From Chrysochromulina tobinii (lineage: Eukaryota; Haptophyta; Prymnesiales; Chrysochromulinaceae): 36,140 bases of DNA. Below the pieces are notes generated by a model, which was not told where the DNA came from, did not search any database, and worked only from the letters and a program-made list of their open reading frames with translations. The stretch covers positions 1 through 36,140 of the forward strand of contig JWZX01002597.1 of NCBI GenBank assembly GCA_001275005.1, in the 5' to 3' direction. Below, piece after piece: positions 16,941-25,748 of this stretch. Position numbers and translations under genes: made by a program. The first letter of the stretch is position 1. Each line of letters starts with the position of its first letter.

Positions 16941-17337
16941 CAGGCGGCTTGACGAGCCACTACGTACACTCGGCCAACTAGCCGCGAGCTGGTCGAAAGA
17001 ACCTGAGAGGCTCGCGGGCGGCGCTTGGGACTCTGGCGCCAGGGGGACGAGAGGCTAGCGCCGTGGTCGAGAGTTTCCGTCCTCTGTTGTTCGTCACGTC
17101 GCCTCATCTCGTTAACGAGAACACCTGTAGTACTGGTTTAGTTGACACCTCCGACCCCGGTGTCTTTTGCCGGCAACGGATCGGTGGCATCAGGCAAGTG
17201 GTTGTGAACATGTTCGTCATACTGCGCCTTGGGCTTCTCCGCGTTGGGCCACACCGGTCGCACGGCAGTGCGCGTTGCGCCTTAGGCCTCACGTCACGCC
17301 TGCGCCGCCTCACCCGGCCGTTAACGCGGCGTCACCA

Positions 17338-17445
17338 TTGCTGTTAGCGACCCAACTAGAATTCACGGATGTGATTGCGTTCGAGCGGAATGGCCACGTG
17401 TGCACTCGCGCCCTGCTCTCAGCAGACGAGCTGGCGTCAGTCGCC
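17338..17445 (+). pseudogene. Fragment resembling the N-terminus of a phytanoyl-CoA dioxygenase (PhyH) domain
   Basis: One frame reads LEFTDVIAFERNGHVCTRALL followed by SADELASVAS. This closely follows the usual opening of PhyH-family Fe(II)/2-oxoglutarate oxygenases: a hydrophobic-Phe-x-x-(Asp/Asn)-Gly-(His/Phe)-V pattern, then LLS-x-(Asp/Glu)-E-L. After this the frame becomes low-complexity Gly/Ser/Gln and stops at 17536-17538. The iron-binding HxD...H region and the rest of the fold are absent up to the next gene. It is either a relic left by duplication and loss, or an isolated first exon. A pyrimidine-containing CCATTGCTGTTAG just upstream could serve as an acceptor. Confidence 0.4.
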
Positions 17446-17796
17446 TCCAGCCCTCCACTGTGCGGGCAGCAGCAAGGCAGTAGAGGCACCAGAGGCTCTG
17501 ACGCATTCGATGATTGTGATGAATATAGAAGTACATAGAGTTGCTTAACGTTATGGACCAAACACTGTTGAAGTGTTTAACACTAACAACATAACAACAA
17601 AGAGGAACCGTTAACAACAACACTTTAACGTTAAGGATTTTCCCTTTATAACATTAACAACTCCCGTATGGCCACCGAGCGGGGGGTGCCACCAAGTTGT
17701 GTAGTTGACCAGTGGGTCCATCAACCTTCACCTTGAAGGAGTGGGGCTCTAACCCGGCTTCTCTCAGCTAGTGCTAGATCCCAGTCTTAGACCTCG

Positions 17797-18061
17797 TGTC
17801 GAGGTCTGTCGAGGTCTGTCGAGCTGTCGAGCTGTCGAGCTTGACACCTTGACGCCCAGGCACATGCAGTCAGGGGCGGGTTTCTGATTCTGTCGAGGTC
17901 TGTCGAGCAGGTCTGTCGAGGCCTGTCGAGTAGCTGTCCTGCTGTCGAGTAGCTGTCGAGTAACTGTCGAGCTTAATGTCGAGCTATCCTGTCGAGTAGT
18001 TTTGAGTATCCTTAGAGAGTTAGAGTATCCTGTCGAGTTCCTGTCGAGTTCCCGTGTCGAG
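17797..18061. repeat. TGTCGAG repeat array (about 17 copies in 265 bp)
   Basis: TGTCGAG recurs about 17 times in the same orientation, mostly as CTGTCGAG. Spacing is 8-15 bp with a few larger gaps, and spacers vary (GT, CT, TAG, TTC). It is not a strict tandem repeat because the core is conserved while the spacers differ. It starts in CGTGTCGAGGTC and ends in CCGTGTCGAG, and lies about 340 bp beyond the carrier stop codon. Confidence 0.85.
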
Positions 18062-18404
18062 TTTCAAACTGAAATTCCCGGGTCCCTCTCGTGAGTAGCG
18101 TACTCCGTACACGTAGAGCTAGTTCGTAGAGGCGCGGCGACAGACCGACAGTGCGTGAGGTGTCGAGGCCAGGCCGCAAGGGGCGAGGGCTCAAGGTAAA
18201 AGGGTATGCGGTATGACGGACCGGCTACCGCGGGGCCGCGCCCGGGTTCGGCTTCGAGATCGGGTCGCACTGGCGCACGCGCCGAGCCACTTACCGTTAT
18301 AACGAACCGCTGCCGGGGCCGCGCGCGCGAGCCCGGCTGGCTCGGCTCCATTACCAGGCGTGCAAGGCTACTCTATCCATACCGATTGAAAGCTGTACAC
18401 ATGG

Positions 18405-19283
18405 CTAATTGATCTTAGCATCTTGCCCGATCTTGCGCAGCCGCAGCTTGACGATGTCGTAGAGCGACATATAGATGGCAACATTTGGCATCGTCTTCAG
18501 GTAGTTGAGCGTTAGCCCGCGGTAGAGCCCGTTTGCGAGGCCCTCGTTGCGCGCAATCGTGCTCAGCGCGTCCCACGTGCTCGTGTATAGCACAGACGTG
18601 CTCGTCTGCAAGCGGCGGCGCACGACGTCCAGCGGATAGACGAACGTCTGCGCGAGGAGTCCAGCGAGCATGCCGGAGCCAACGCGTTGCCAAGCCTTGA
18701 GCTGAGCCTCCTCTAGGCCGAAGAACGTGCCGAGCACCCCCTTGAGAGCCTCGTAGCTCATGAATTTGAGCCCCGCATATGGAGCGACACCCATGCATGT
18801 GGCCGTGACGCCGCTGTAGAGTGCGCCCACGCCGCGCTCGCGAGCAATGCTGCCGACGGCTTCGAACATCGACGCGTGTGTGTTCGTAGGCATGGCCATC
18901 GTTGCGCGGGCTAGGTCCAATGGGTACGTCAGGATCGTCGCAGTCGCGCCCGCGAGTGAACCGGCGGCCAGCGCGGTCGCCTGCTTGGGCACGCCAAGGC
19001 TATTCAGGGTGACCTTGTACTCCTCGTAGGTGAGGAATGTCATGCTCATGTAGGGCACCACACGCACAACCGCCGCAGTGTTTCCCTTCCAAAACGCCGC
19101 CAAGCCCTCCTCGCGGAGGATTCTGGGCGCCAGCGACATCCAGTGTGAAGATCCAGCGCTGCTGCGGCTAACTTGGTAGAGGATCTTGACGCGCTCGATG
19201 GGTGCGATGGCCGTACGCGAGACAACGCCAGCAATGCCGCCAGCACAAAAGTATTCCGTCGGGTGCGTCTTCTCTTTGGTCAT
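18405..19283 (-). CDS. Mitochondrial solute carrier, SLC25 family (SLC25A16/SLC25A42-like)
   Basis: A 292-residue carrier with the three-fold repeat of the mitochondrial carrier family, each repeat opening with a Px(D/E)xx(R/K) signature: APIERVK (repeat 1), YPLDLAR (repeat 2) and YPLDVVRRRLQT (repeat 3). Each repeat has the helix, loop and helix pattern with a second Gly-containing motif (EEGLAAFWKGN, ERGVGALYSG, EGLANGLYRG). The first signature, with IERVKIL, and the overall pattern point to the SLC25A16/SLC25A42 branch, which carries coenzyme A and adenine nucleotides across the inner membrane; peroxisomal or plastid relatives exist. The ATG at 19283 (MTKEKTHPTEYFCAGG) gives normal family length, whereas an in-frame extension to 19439 is composition-poor and probably 5' UTR. 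It is head-to-head with the SET/MYND gene. Confidence 0.87.
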   Translation of the reverse strand: MTKEKTHPTEYFCAGGIAGVVSRTAIAPIERVKILYQVSRSSAGSSHWMSLAPRILREEGLAAFWKGNTAAVVRVVPYMSMTFLTYEEYKVTLNSLGVPKQATALAAGSLAGATATILTYPLDLARATMAMPTNTHASMFEAVGSIARERGVGALYSGVTATCMGVAPYAGLKFMSYEALKGVLGTFFGLEEAQLKAWQRVGSGMLAGLLAQTFVYPLDVVRRRLQTSTSVLYTSTWDALSTIARNEGLANGLYRGLTLNYLKTMPNVAIYMSLYDIVKLRLRKIGQDAKIN

Positions 19284-19632
19284 CGCAGGACGGTCGGTCA
19301 CGGGCCTGCTGACGGCGTTGAGGCCCGGGCTAAGGGGTGGAGGCTGCCACCTCCCCTTACTGTTCCTGAGCGAAAGAAAAGAGGCGCAGTCTGTGGTCTC
19401 TGTGTTGCGCAAAGACCACAGCACCACACGAAGATGCACTTAGATGCGCCCAAATGCCAATTTGTCATGGGTCTAAAAACCGGCAATCCTCGGAGGGCAC
19501 TGGCTTCGCGGCTGAATGTAAATGTACCACGGCAGAGCGATGCTTTCAGAACGACTTGACACTAACTTGTCTTGACTTGACTTGAATCCTTCGCCAACGG
19601 CCTCTGTCGGCTTGGTTCGGAGCCAAAACACG
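19284..19632. promoter_or_regulatory. Spacer between divergent carrier and SET/MYND genes
   Basis: About 350 bp between two start codons on opposite strands, so promoters for both are expected here. It includes repeated CTTGA units (CTTGACTTGACTTGA near 19571-19585) just upstream of the SET gene. No TATA box or other defined element was recognised. Confidence 0.35.
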
Positions 19633-21003
19633 ATGACGGCTGTCGAGGTTCAACTTGCAGCTGTCGACATTTCGGACGAGGGCGTGGAACAGAGCGGTAA
19701 CGCAGTTGCCGACGAGGCAGCGCTCAAGAAGGCCGAAGCCAACCGCAAAAAACGCGAAGCGAAAAAGGCCAAAAAGATGGCTGCGAAGGGCACGACGGCA
19801 GCTGGCGACGAGACGGCCGAGGAGGCGTCTCCAACCGACGGCACACCCAAGGGCCGGTGGGATCGGGGTCTACTGCCCGGCGGCCGCGCCGAACGGCGCT
19901 CTACCGGCCAGAATCGCGGCATGGGAGTCTTTGCCAAAGAGGCCATCGCCAAGGGCGAGGTCGTCGCCGCGGCGCCGCCCGCGCTTTCGGTCATCTTCGA
20001 GCCGGCAGCGCAGATCGTGTGCAGCTTCTGTTTCGACCAGCTGCCGCTCAAGGACATGACCTCGGAGCACGTGGTGTCGCTGAAGACGAGCGAGGGCTCG
20101 TTTGGCGTCGTGCTCGACGACATGATCCCTAAGGGCGCTGAGCAGCCGGTGGCGGTAGTGACGCGCATCACGACGACGTCGGCCAACCGTGGCATCGTGC
20201 GTGTGGGTGACCGGTTCGTCGCGGTACGCGGCACGCCCATCGGCGGCGGCCATGTGGCGGCGGTGACGTTGCTCAAGGCGGCGCTCGAAGCCGGAGCCAG
20301 TGAGGTCGAGGTGACCGTGGCACGTCCGGCGGCGCTGCGCTGCCACGGCTGCGATCGCGTCGCGGTGTGCGAGCGGTGCGCGGGTGAGGGGCGCATGCAG
20401 TGGCACAACGCCGAGTGCGCCGTCTTCCAGCAGTTGCCCGAGGCCGCCACTAAGGGAAGGGACACGTCGACGTTACGCATGCTGCTTCGTCACAAGGTGA
20501 CCACCCACCCGTCGGTGGGCGAGTGGTGCGCGACCAAGGAGCCCGCAGAGCTGCTCGGCTCGCTACAGGCGAACCCGTGCGATGTGCCACCTGCCCAGCT
20601 CGACGCTCTCTCGAAGATGACGGGCAATTCGCTCGCGACCACGTTGAACATCATCGGCCAGATCCGCACCAACGCGTGCCAGATCATCCGCGGCAACGCA
20701 AAGGTGGGCTGCGCGCTCTCGGTACTCATGGGCTGGCACAACCACGACTGCTCGCCCAACGCCGCCTCGGTCATCGGGCCGAGCGGCGAGGTCTCGATCT
20801 CGGCCCTCAAGGACATTGCTGAGGGCGACGAGGTGACGATCTCATACGTCGACGTGCGCGACGAGTGCGCGACGCGCAAGAAGACGCTCATGCAGCACTA
20901 CGGCTTCGAGTGCAAGTGCGCGCGCTGCACCGAGGAGCTGCGCCAGGAGCTCAAGCAGCGCATGAAAGAGGCAAACTCGTACCGCGCTGGCCAGCGACGC
21001 TGA
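19633..21003 (+). CDS. SMYD-like SET/MYND lysine methyltransferase with an internal PDZ-like domain
   Basis: A 456-residue, single-exon protein. Order of parts: a Lys/Ala/Glu-rich helical N-terminus; SET start NRGMGVFAKEAIAKGEVV (~94-111); first MYND Cys pair CSFC (130-133); a PDZ-like insertion (~146-232); the rest of MYND, CHGC...CERC...H-x3-C (237-262); SET core NHDCSPNA (~370-377); GDEVTISYVD (~398-407); and post-SET zinc Cys CKCARC (~427-432). SMYD proteins methylate histone and non-histone lysines with S-adenosylmethionine, and the SET residues expected for activity are present. The insertion reads as a PDZ domain: FGVVLDD (carboxylate loop position), a V-x-x-I strand, IVRVGDRFVAVRGTPI and a final VEVTVAR. 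It lengthens the MYND gap from the usual ~10 residues to ~103. The start is the ATG at 19633; the frame extends further upstream only through a TTG. Confidence 0.85.
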   Translation: MTAVEVQLAAVDISDEGVEQSGNAVADEAALKKAEANRKKREAKKAKKMAAKGTTAAGDETAEEASPTDGTPKGRWDRGLLPGGRAERRSTGQNRGMGVFAKEAIAKGEVVAAAPPALSVIFEPAAQIVCSFCFDQLPLKDMTSEHVVSLKTSEGSFGVVLDDMIPKGAEQPVAVVTRITTTSANRGIVRVGDRFVAVRGTPIGGGHVAAVTLLKAALEAGASEVEVTVARPAALRCHGCDRVAVCERCAGEGRMQWHNAECAVFQQLPEAATKGRDTSTLRMLLRHKVTTHPSVGEWCATKEPAELLGSLQANPCDVPPAQLDALSKMTGNSLATTLNIIGQIRTNACQIIRGNAKVGCALSVLMGWHNHDCSPNAASVIGPSGEVSISALKDIAEGDEVTISYVDVRDECATRKKTLMQHYGFECKCARCTEELRQELKQRMKEANSYRAGQRR

Positions 21004-21313
21004 GCAACGTAGCTGGGCGATCGGCCGCACATGTTGTATGGCCGCTGAGCGACTGTGGAGGCCGCGCTTGTAGCGCGCCGGCCTGCACCTCCGCTGAGTG
21101 TGGCAAACTCTGCTCCGAGAGATACAAGTAAAGTCTTGCGTGTGGTCATCCTTCAGATGCGTGTTTCGCTCACTCTTATTGGGCATTGTGTCGGTGGCGT
21201 GGTGACGGTGTATCGGCGGGCGCCCCACGCGATTTATGTCGTGTTCACGTGTGGGAGCATCTTCACAAATTCTTTTCTCGTTCACACCTATACTCGTCGC
21301 CGACGTCGAGAAA
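21004..21313. other. Spacer between SET/MYND and NAA35 genes
   Basis: About 310 bp between tandem plus-strand genes. It should contain the 3' UTR of the SET gene and the promoter and 5' UTR of NAA35. Pyrimidine-rich sequence precedes the NAA35 ATG. Nothing else was recognised. Confidence 0.4.
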
Positions 21314-23578
21314 ATGGAGCATGTCGAGGAACACGTGGACTCTCTGGCGAGCCTAACGCTAAGTACGGAGGAGAGCGGCCACATCGTCGAGACCATCGAT
21401 GGCGGGGAGCGCCGGTGGAAGAGCGTGCTTCCGCTGCTCGATGCTGCGTCGGACGAGATGACTCTCGGTGACCTGGTTGCTGGCAAGACCTTCGATCTGC
21501 ATGACGCGATGTCGGCCATCGAGATCATGGACAAGCAGATGGACAGCGGGATGGAGAAGGAGCGCCCCGCCGACGAGCCCACGGCGCCGCCGCCACCACC
21601 TGGCGAGGATGCATCCCCCCAGCTCATCATCGCGGTGCTTGACGAGGTCATGTGCGCTGAGCAGGGCTGGTACAGCGGACTGTCGCTCGCGCAGACACTC
21701 TGGCGGCTGGAGTGGTTGCAGAACGCGGACGAGGTGCGCAGTATGCCCCTGCGTTCGGCGCTGATTGCCACTGCGCGTGCCGTTGCCGCGACCCACGCGA
21801 TCGTGACGCGCGGCGACGTGCACGAAGAGGAAGACTTTGCGAGTTCGCTGAGCGGGCTCAACCTGCACAACGACGTGAGCGACCAGGAGCTCATCGGCAT
21901 GCTCAACGAAGCAGAGGAGGCGTGCGCCGCGGCCGTTGAGGCGGCGGCAGCCGAGAAGGCGGCAGCCGAGGCGGCGGCGGCCGAGGTGGCGGCGGTGGCG
22001 GCGGCGGCCGAGGCGTTGGCGTTGGCGGAGGGCGTGCTGTGCCGCTTGCGCCTCCGGCGCGGCTGGTGCGGCGCGCTGATCCAGCTCGCGCGGCCGACCG
22101 CCAAGTCGGTCGAGGTTGCGAAGCGCATGCTCAGCCTCGCTGCGGCGCAGATGGACGCCGTGCGCCAGACCATGCACCTCGGCATGGCGCGCGACGAGCT
22201 CGCCTACTGCCTGGGCGGCATCACGCTGCGGCTGCAGCTCGGCACCTCGCCAAAGAAGGTCGAGCCGTTGGCGCGCGAGACCGCGCTTGCCGAGCGCACG
22301 GGCCTGATCGCGCAGATGCAGACCGTGTGCACCGCCGGCGAGCTTCTTGACTACGAGGCCCTCGTGCGCTGGCTCGAGGACCTATGCGGCTGCGTGCGCC
22401 CGATGCCATCCATCCTGACGCGCTCGGCGGCGCAGCTGGTGGGAGTGAGTGAGGACCGGCAAGGCGCGCAGCTGCGCCCGCCGCTCGCGGGTCTGCTACC
22501 TGCCGCGCTCGCTCTCTACTCCGGCGTGAGCGAGGCGCAGCTCACGGAGCTGCTGCCGCTGCCCATTGTGAGTGAGTTCATCGGGCAGCTCGCGCACGGC
22601 GAGGTGCTGCGGCTGCGACTGCTCAACGTCAATCGCGGGCGCACGCGCCGGCGGCTTCGGCACTACCTGCACGACTGGGCGCCCCTGCAAGACCTCGCCG
22701 AGAATCTGGACGCGGAACTGCAGCGTGCGGGCTATCTCGATCCCGGCCTTGGACCCTTTGGCGCCTGGGTGCTGCACCGCACGATGCGCGACATGACGCG
22801 CTTCATCACGCTCGGCTTCGAGCTCGAGATGTACGCCCCGTGCGAGCTCATCGGCATCTACTGGTACCTGGACCTGCTCGCCGGCATGCAGCTGCAGCTC
22901 CAAAAGGAAGTGCACGACCGGGCGTGCGCCAAATACGCGGAGCAGGTGGCCGCTGCGCAGGCGGCGCAGCGCGAGGCTAAGGACGGCGGCAAGAAGGGCA
23001 AGAAGGCGGCCAAGGCCAAGGCAGCGGCCCTTTCCAACCCGCCTGTAGTGGGCGGGTACGCGACGCACTTCGAGCTCCTCTTCACGCGTGTCACAGCCGA
23101 GCTGAGCCGTGGCACGTGCCTGCTGCTCACGGCTCTCAGCCGGCTGGGCTTCATCGCGCCGTACGAGTCCGAGTTCATGCCGCTCTCGCGCCGTTTCGAG
23201 CGCCGCTTCGCGCCCTTCAACACGCTCGCGCGACCTCCGCCGCTCGGGCCGCAGCACTTGGAGCATGCCAAGGCTCAGCTCGACGCGTCGCCCGTTGAGG
23301 GACTACTCTCTACCGCGGCCAGCCACTTCAAGTCCGTCAAGACGCGCCTCGACGCACCGATCAAGGCCGAGACCAAGACGGACGGCACGACGCTCTCGGC
23401 GGTCCAAAAGGCCGAAGCGATGGCGTACGCCAAGGTGGCAGTGGCGAACGGCGTGCTCATCGCGTCCCTCAGCCTCAAGCCACCCGCGGCGGGCTCCGTC
23501 GTCAAGTTTGGGTACGCGGCACACCCACATTTCGTGCAGCTCAGCCTGGCGCCACCGCCCGCCCCCAAGTCAAAGTGA
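21314..23578 (+). CDS. NAA35: N-alpha-acetyltransferase 35, NatC auxiliary subunit (NAA35/MAK10)
   Basis: A 754-residue non-catalytic scaffold subunit of NatC, which works with NAA30 and NAA38 to acetylate N-termini such as Met-Leu, Met-Ile and Met-Phe on nascent chains at the ribosome. The family signature near the N-terminus is clear: GDLVAGKTFDLHDAMSAIEI then MDKQMDSGM (~52-80), and further downstream AQTLWRLEWLQN and long helical segments. The C-terminal half includes MYAPCELIGIYWYLDLL and a FNTLARPPPLG-type segment. An Ala/Glu-rich insertion (~195-237) and a Lys/Ala-rich one (~550-570) break the helical regions. The ATG at 21314 in AAAATGG context precedes the conserved region; an in-frame ATG at 21236 would add 26 hydrophobic/polar residues and may be 5' UTR. 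The gene has no introns, against several in most homologues. Confidence 0.88.
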   Translation: MEHVEEHVDSLASLTLSTEESGHIVETIDGGERRWKSVLPLLDAASDEMTLGDLVAGKTFDLHDAMSAIEIMDKQMDSGMEKERPADEPTAPPPPPGEDASPQLIIAVLDEVMCAEQGWYSGLSLAQTLWRLEWLQNADEVRSMPLRSALIATARAVAATHAIVTRGDVHEEEDFASSLSGLNLHNDVSDQELIGMLNEAEEACAAAVEAAAAEKAAAEAAAAEVAAVAAAAEALALAEGVLCRLRLRRGWCGALIQLARPTAKSVEVAKRMLSLAAAQMDAVRQTMHLGMARDELAYCLGGITLRLQLGTSPKKVEPLARETALAERTGLIAQMQTVCTAGELLDYEALVRWLEDLCGCVRPMPSILTRSAAQLVGVSEDRQGAQLRPPLAGLLPAALALYSGVSEAQLTELLPLPIVSEFIGQLAHGEVLRLRLLNVNRGRTRRRLRHYLHDWAPLQDLAENLDAELQRAGYLDPGLGPFGAWVLHRTMRDMTRFITLGFELEMYAPCELIGIYWYLDLLAGMQLQLQKEVHDRACAKYAEQVAAAQAAQREAKDGGKKGKKAAKAKAAALSNPPVVGGYATHFELLFTRVTAELSRGTCLLLTALSRLGFIAPYESEFMPLSRRFERRFAPFNTLARPPPLGPQHLEHAKAQLDASPVEGLLSTAASHFKSVKTRLDAPIKAETKTDGTTLSAVQKAEAMAYAKVAVANGVLIASLSLKPPAAGSVVKFGYAAHPHFVQLSLAPPPAPKSK

Positions 23579-23733
23579 CGAGGCACACCCAACCTAGGCG
23601 TGGAGCGGTACCCGTGGAGCTGTTTGGAGCTGGGGGCCGATTGTGTGGAAGTAGGCGCGGCTAAGTTTCGATTTCCTTGAAAGTTACCTGTTCGGAGCGT
23701 CGCGAGCTCTCGCTGGGTGCTGACAGACCCCGC

Positions 23734-25029
23734 ATGCCGACTGCGCGTGTCATGCGGAGCGTCCTGACTGCGATCGTCCTGACCAGGACAAATGCGCTGC
23801 GCACGGGCGCACGACTGTACAGCAGCAGCGTCACCGGCGAGATGAGCCGGACGAAGCGTGCGCGCATGGTGGCAGTGGAACAATCACGCTTCATCACCGG
23901 TGCGGATGGCAACAATGTGACGCCATATATTGCCAACCTGATCGGGCGCAACCTGCACAAGAAAGACGCCCATCCGCTCGGGATCATCAAGGCCAAAATC
24001 GAAAACTATTTCGCGAAGCTCCCTGGTGATACCAAGTTTGACATCGTCGACAACCTAGACCCTCTCGTGAACGCGCAGGAGTGCTTCGACGACCTTCTGA
24101 TCCCGACGGACCACCCCGGGCGGAAGCCGTCGGACACATACTACGTGAGCCGGCCAGGCGGCCGCGAAGTGTCCTCCGCCACCGACACGCTGCTGCGCAC
24201 GCACACCTCCGCCCACCAGTCGACGCTGATGCGCTCCGGCAAGGAGGCGTTCCTTTGCACGGGTGATGTGTACAGGCGAGACGAGATCGACGCGACCCAC
24301 TTCCCGGTCTTCCACCAGATGGAGGGCGTGAAGCTCTTCGACCCAGCGCTCGTGGGCGGCACGATGAGCCGCGACGAGTGGCTCGCGTCCGACGGATGCA
24401 AGCTCGTGGCAGCGGACCTGAAGAAGACGCTCGAAGGTCTCGTCGACGAGCTCTTCGGGCCAGTCGAGAAGCAGTGGCGCGACGACTTCTTCCCGTTCAC
24501 CGAGCCGTCCTTCGAGCTCGACATCTTCTACAACGGCGACTGGATGGAGGTGCTCGGCTGCGGCGTCATCCACTCGGGCGTGCTCTCGAACTGTGGGCTC
24601 TCCAATCGTCACGGCTGGGCATTCGGGCTCGGCCTCGAGCGCCTCGCGATGGTGCTCTTCACGATCCCAGACATCCGACTCTTCTGGTCGGACGACCAGC
24701 GCTTCCTCTCGCAGTTCAAGGCGGGCCAGATCAACACGTTCCAATCGTACTCTAAGTTCCCGCCATGCCTCAAGGACATTGCGTTTTGGCTGCCCGAGGG
24801 ATTCGAACCCAATGACTTTTTCGAGCTTGGGCGCGGCGTGTGCGGCGAGCTCGTCGAGAAGATCGAGCTCGTGGATGAGTTCACCAACGCGAAGAAAGGC
24901 AAGACCTCCCACTGCTACCGCATCACCTACCGCTCGATGGAGCGCTCGCTCACCAACGAGGAGATCAACGTGATGCAGGAGCAGCTGCGTGAACAGGCGG
25001 CGACCAAGCTGAAGGTTGAGCTGCGCTGA
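23734..25029 (+). CDS. Phenylalanyl-tRNA synthetase, mitochondrial type (FARS2-like)
   Basis: A 431-residue monomeric PheRS that charges organellar tRNA-Phe. Class II features: motif 2 region GDVYRRDEIDATHFPVFHQM; an ELDIFYNGDWMEVLGCGV active-site strand; motif 3 GLGLERLAMVLF. The C-terminal FDX-ACB anticodon-binding domain starts near KFPPCLKDIAFWLPEGF and includes CYRITYRSMERSLTNEEIN. The N-terminus MPTARVMRSVLTAIVLTRTNALRTGARLYSSS is Arg/Ser/Leu-rich without acidic residues, a typical mitochondrial presequence; algae and plants often use the same enzyme in plastids too. The start at 23734 is the first ATG in frame, and 23752 is an alternative that keeps the presequence. It lies 155 bp downstream of NAA35 on the same strand. 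Confidence 0.93.
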   Translation: MPTARVMRSVLTAIVLTRTNALRTGARLYSSSVTGEMSRTKRARMVAVEQSRFITGADGNNVTPYIANLIGRNLHKKDAHPLGIIKAKIENYFAKLPGDTKFDIVDNLDPLVNAQECFDDLLIPTDHPGRKPSDTYYVSRPGGREVSSATDTLLRTHTSAHQSTLMRSGKEAFLCTGDVYRRDEIDATHFPVFHQMEGVKLFDPALVGGTMSRDEWLASDGCKLVAADLKKTLEGLVDELFGPVEKQWRDDFFPFTEPSFELDIFYNGDWMEVLGCGVIHSGVLSNCGLSNRHGWAFGLGLERLAMVLFTIPDIRLFWSDDQRFLSQFKAGQINTFQSYSKFPPCLKDIAFWLPEGFEPNDFFELGRGVCGELVEKIELVDEFTNAKKGKTSHCYRITYRSMERSLTNEEINVMQEQLREQAATKLKVELR

Positions 25030-25355
25030 GCTGCTAATGAGCCGCGCGCGCCGCCAGAGTGCCGAGAGTAAGCCGCGCGCGCACACACACACACACGCAC
25101 GCACGCAGTAATACACACGCGTCGCCGGTGCCGTCACTGAGTAAGTGCATGATATGTACATCTCACTCGTCTCTGCTATCTTGTATCTACTCTCGTGTAT
25201 TCGGCCGCGTCACGGGGTTTTCACGGGGTGCGTCGTCGACGTGCACATAGTTCAAAATCAGGCGGTGAGGTCCCAGACCTCCCAGTGTGTGAATCCCCCG
25301 GCGCCAAAGGGCAAAAGTGCCGAGCAACCCTTCGGGCCTTCGGCGCGCCGCACCA
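25030..25355. other. Spacer after PheRS, with CA microsatellite
   Basis: About 325 bp downstream of the PheRS stop. It contains a short CA/GCAC microsatellite at 25081-25106 and pyrimidine-rich sequence. No coding signal was seen. Confidence 0.45.
25081..25106. repeat. CA/CGCA microsatellite
   Basis: A run of GCACACACAC-type dinucleotides passes into GCAC tetranucleotides, about 50 bp beyond the PheRS stop, probably in its 3' UTR. Confidence 0.9.
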
Positions 25356-25748
25356 ATGGCGGAGGTTCACGACCGAGAGTGGTGCCTAATTGTCGTTGAT
25401 CATAAGCATATATTCATAACCAGGATTCATCCGACTAACGGGTCGTTCTCCGACGGCGCCTCATTTTCGGAAGCGGGCGCGTCTCCACCCAATTATAGCA
25501 ACTGTGGCGCGTTTCTCTTGTCCAACAACGCAGCGATGTTAGCGATGCTCATGAGTGACGAGGACGCCGACCTCGTTCTGCTCGAGGACGACGTCATCTT
25601 GGGTGAGCTGGTGATGTCTGAGTCCACGACGTTTCCCGCCGCTCCCCTGGTCAGGCCTCCCGTGTTAATCTATCCCGTAATGTTTCCTCCCGTGTTGAGT
25701 CATACGACTATGGAGCACCTGACCGCCGAGACACTACCGAGACACTGA
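25356..25748 (+). pseudogene. Glycosyltransferase-like fragment (LEDDV motif), first exon or relic
   Basis: From the ATG at 25356 a frame runs 130 residues. Its middle reads NYSNCGAFLLSNNAAMLAM followed by LMSDEDADLVLLEDDVILGE. A Cys/Gly start, a helix and then L-x-LEDDV is the pattern of several Golgi-type glycosyltransferases, GT25 among them, where the DD pair binds metal and nucleotide sugar. After this point the frame turns Pro/Val-rich and stops. A GTGAGC donor at 25603 would end an exon right after ILG. Downstream, around 25946-25990, another frame reads TMGHAGYMLAVGVA, which could be a later exon. No complete domain can be assembled without frame changes, so this is either a multi-exon gene I cannot join or a decayed copy. 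Confidence 0.35.

Larger units (their letters stand above)
16941..18404. other. Long intergenic region with a PhyH-like relic, AT-rich patch and repeat array
   Basis: Nearly 1.5 kb between convergent genes. It holds a phytanoyl-dioxygenase-like fragment near 17338-17445 and an AT-rich patch around 17520-17665 with TAACGTTA palindromes and an AAACACT-GTTGA-AGTGTTT hairpin (near 17560-17580). The TGTCGAG array lies at 17797-18061, followed by GC-rich sequence with no coding signal up to the carrier stop. Confidence 0.6.

Noticed and set aside
24781-24812. GGATTCGAACCC resembling the reverse of a tRNA B box
   Set aside because: It lies inside the conserved PheRS coding frame, and no acceptor stem or A box is found around it.
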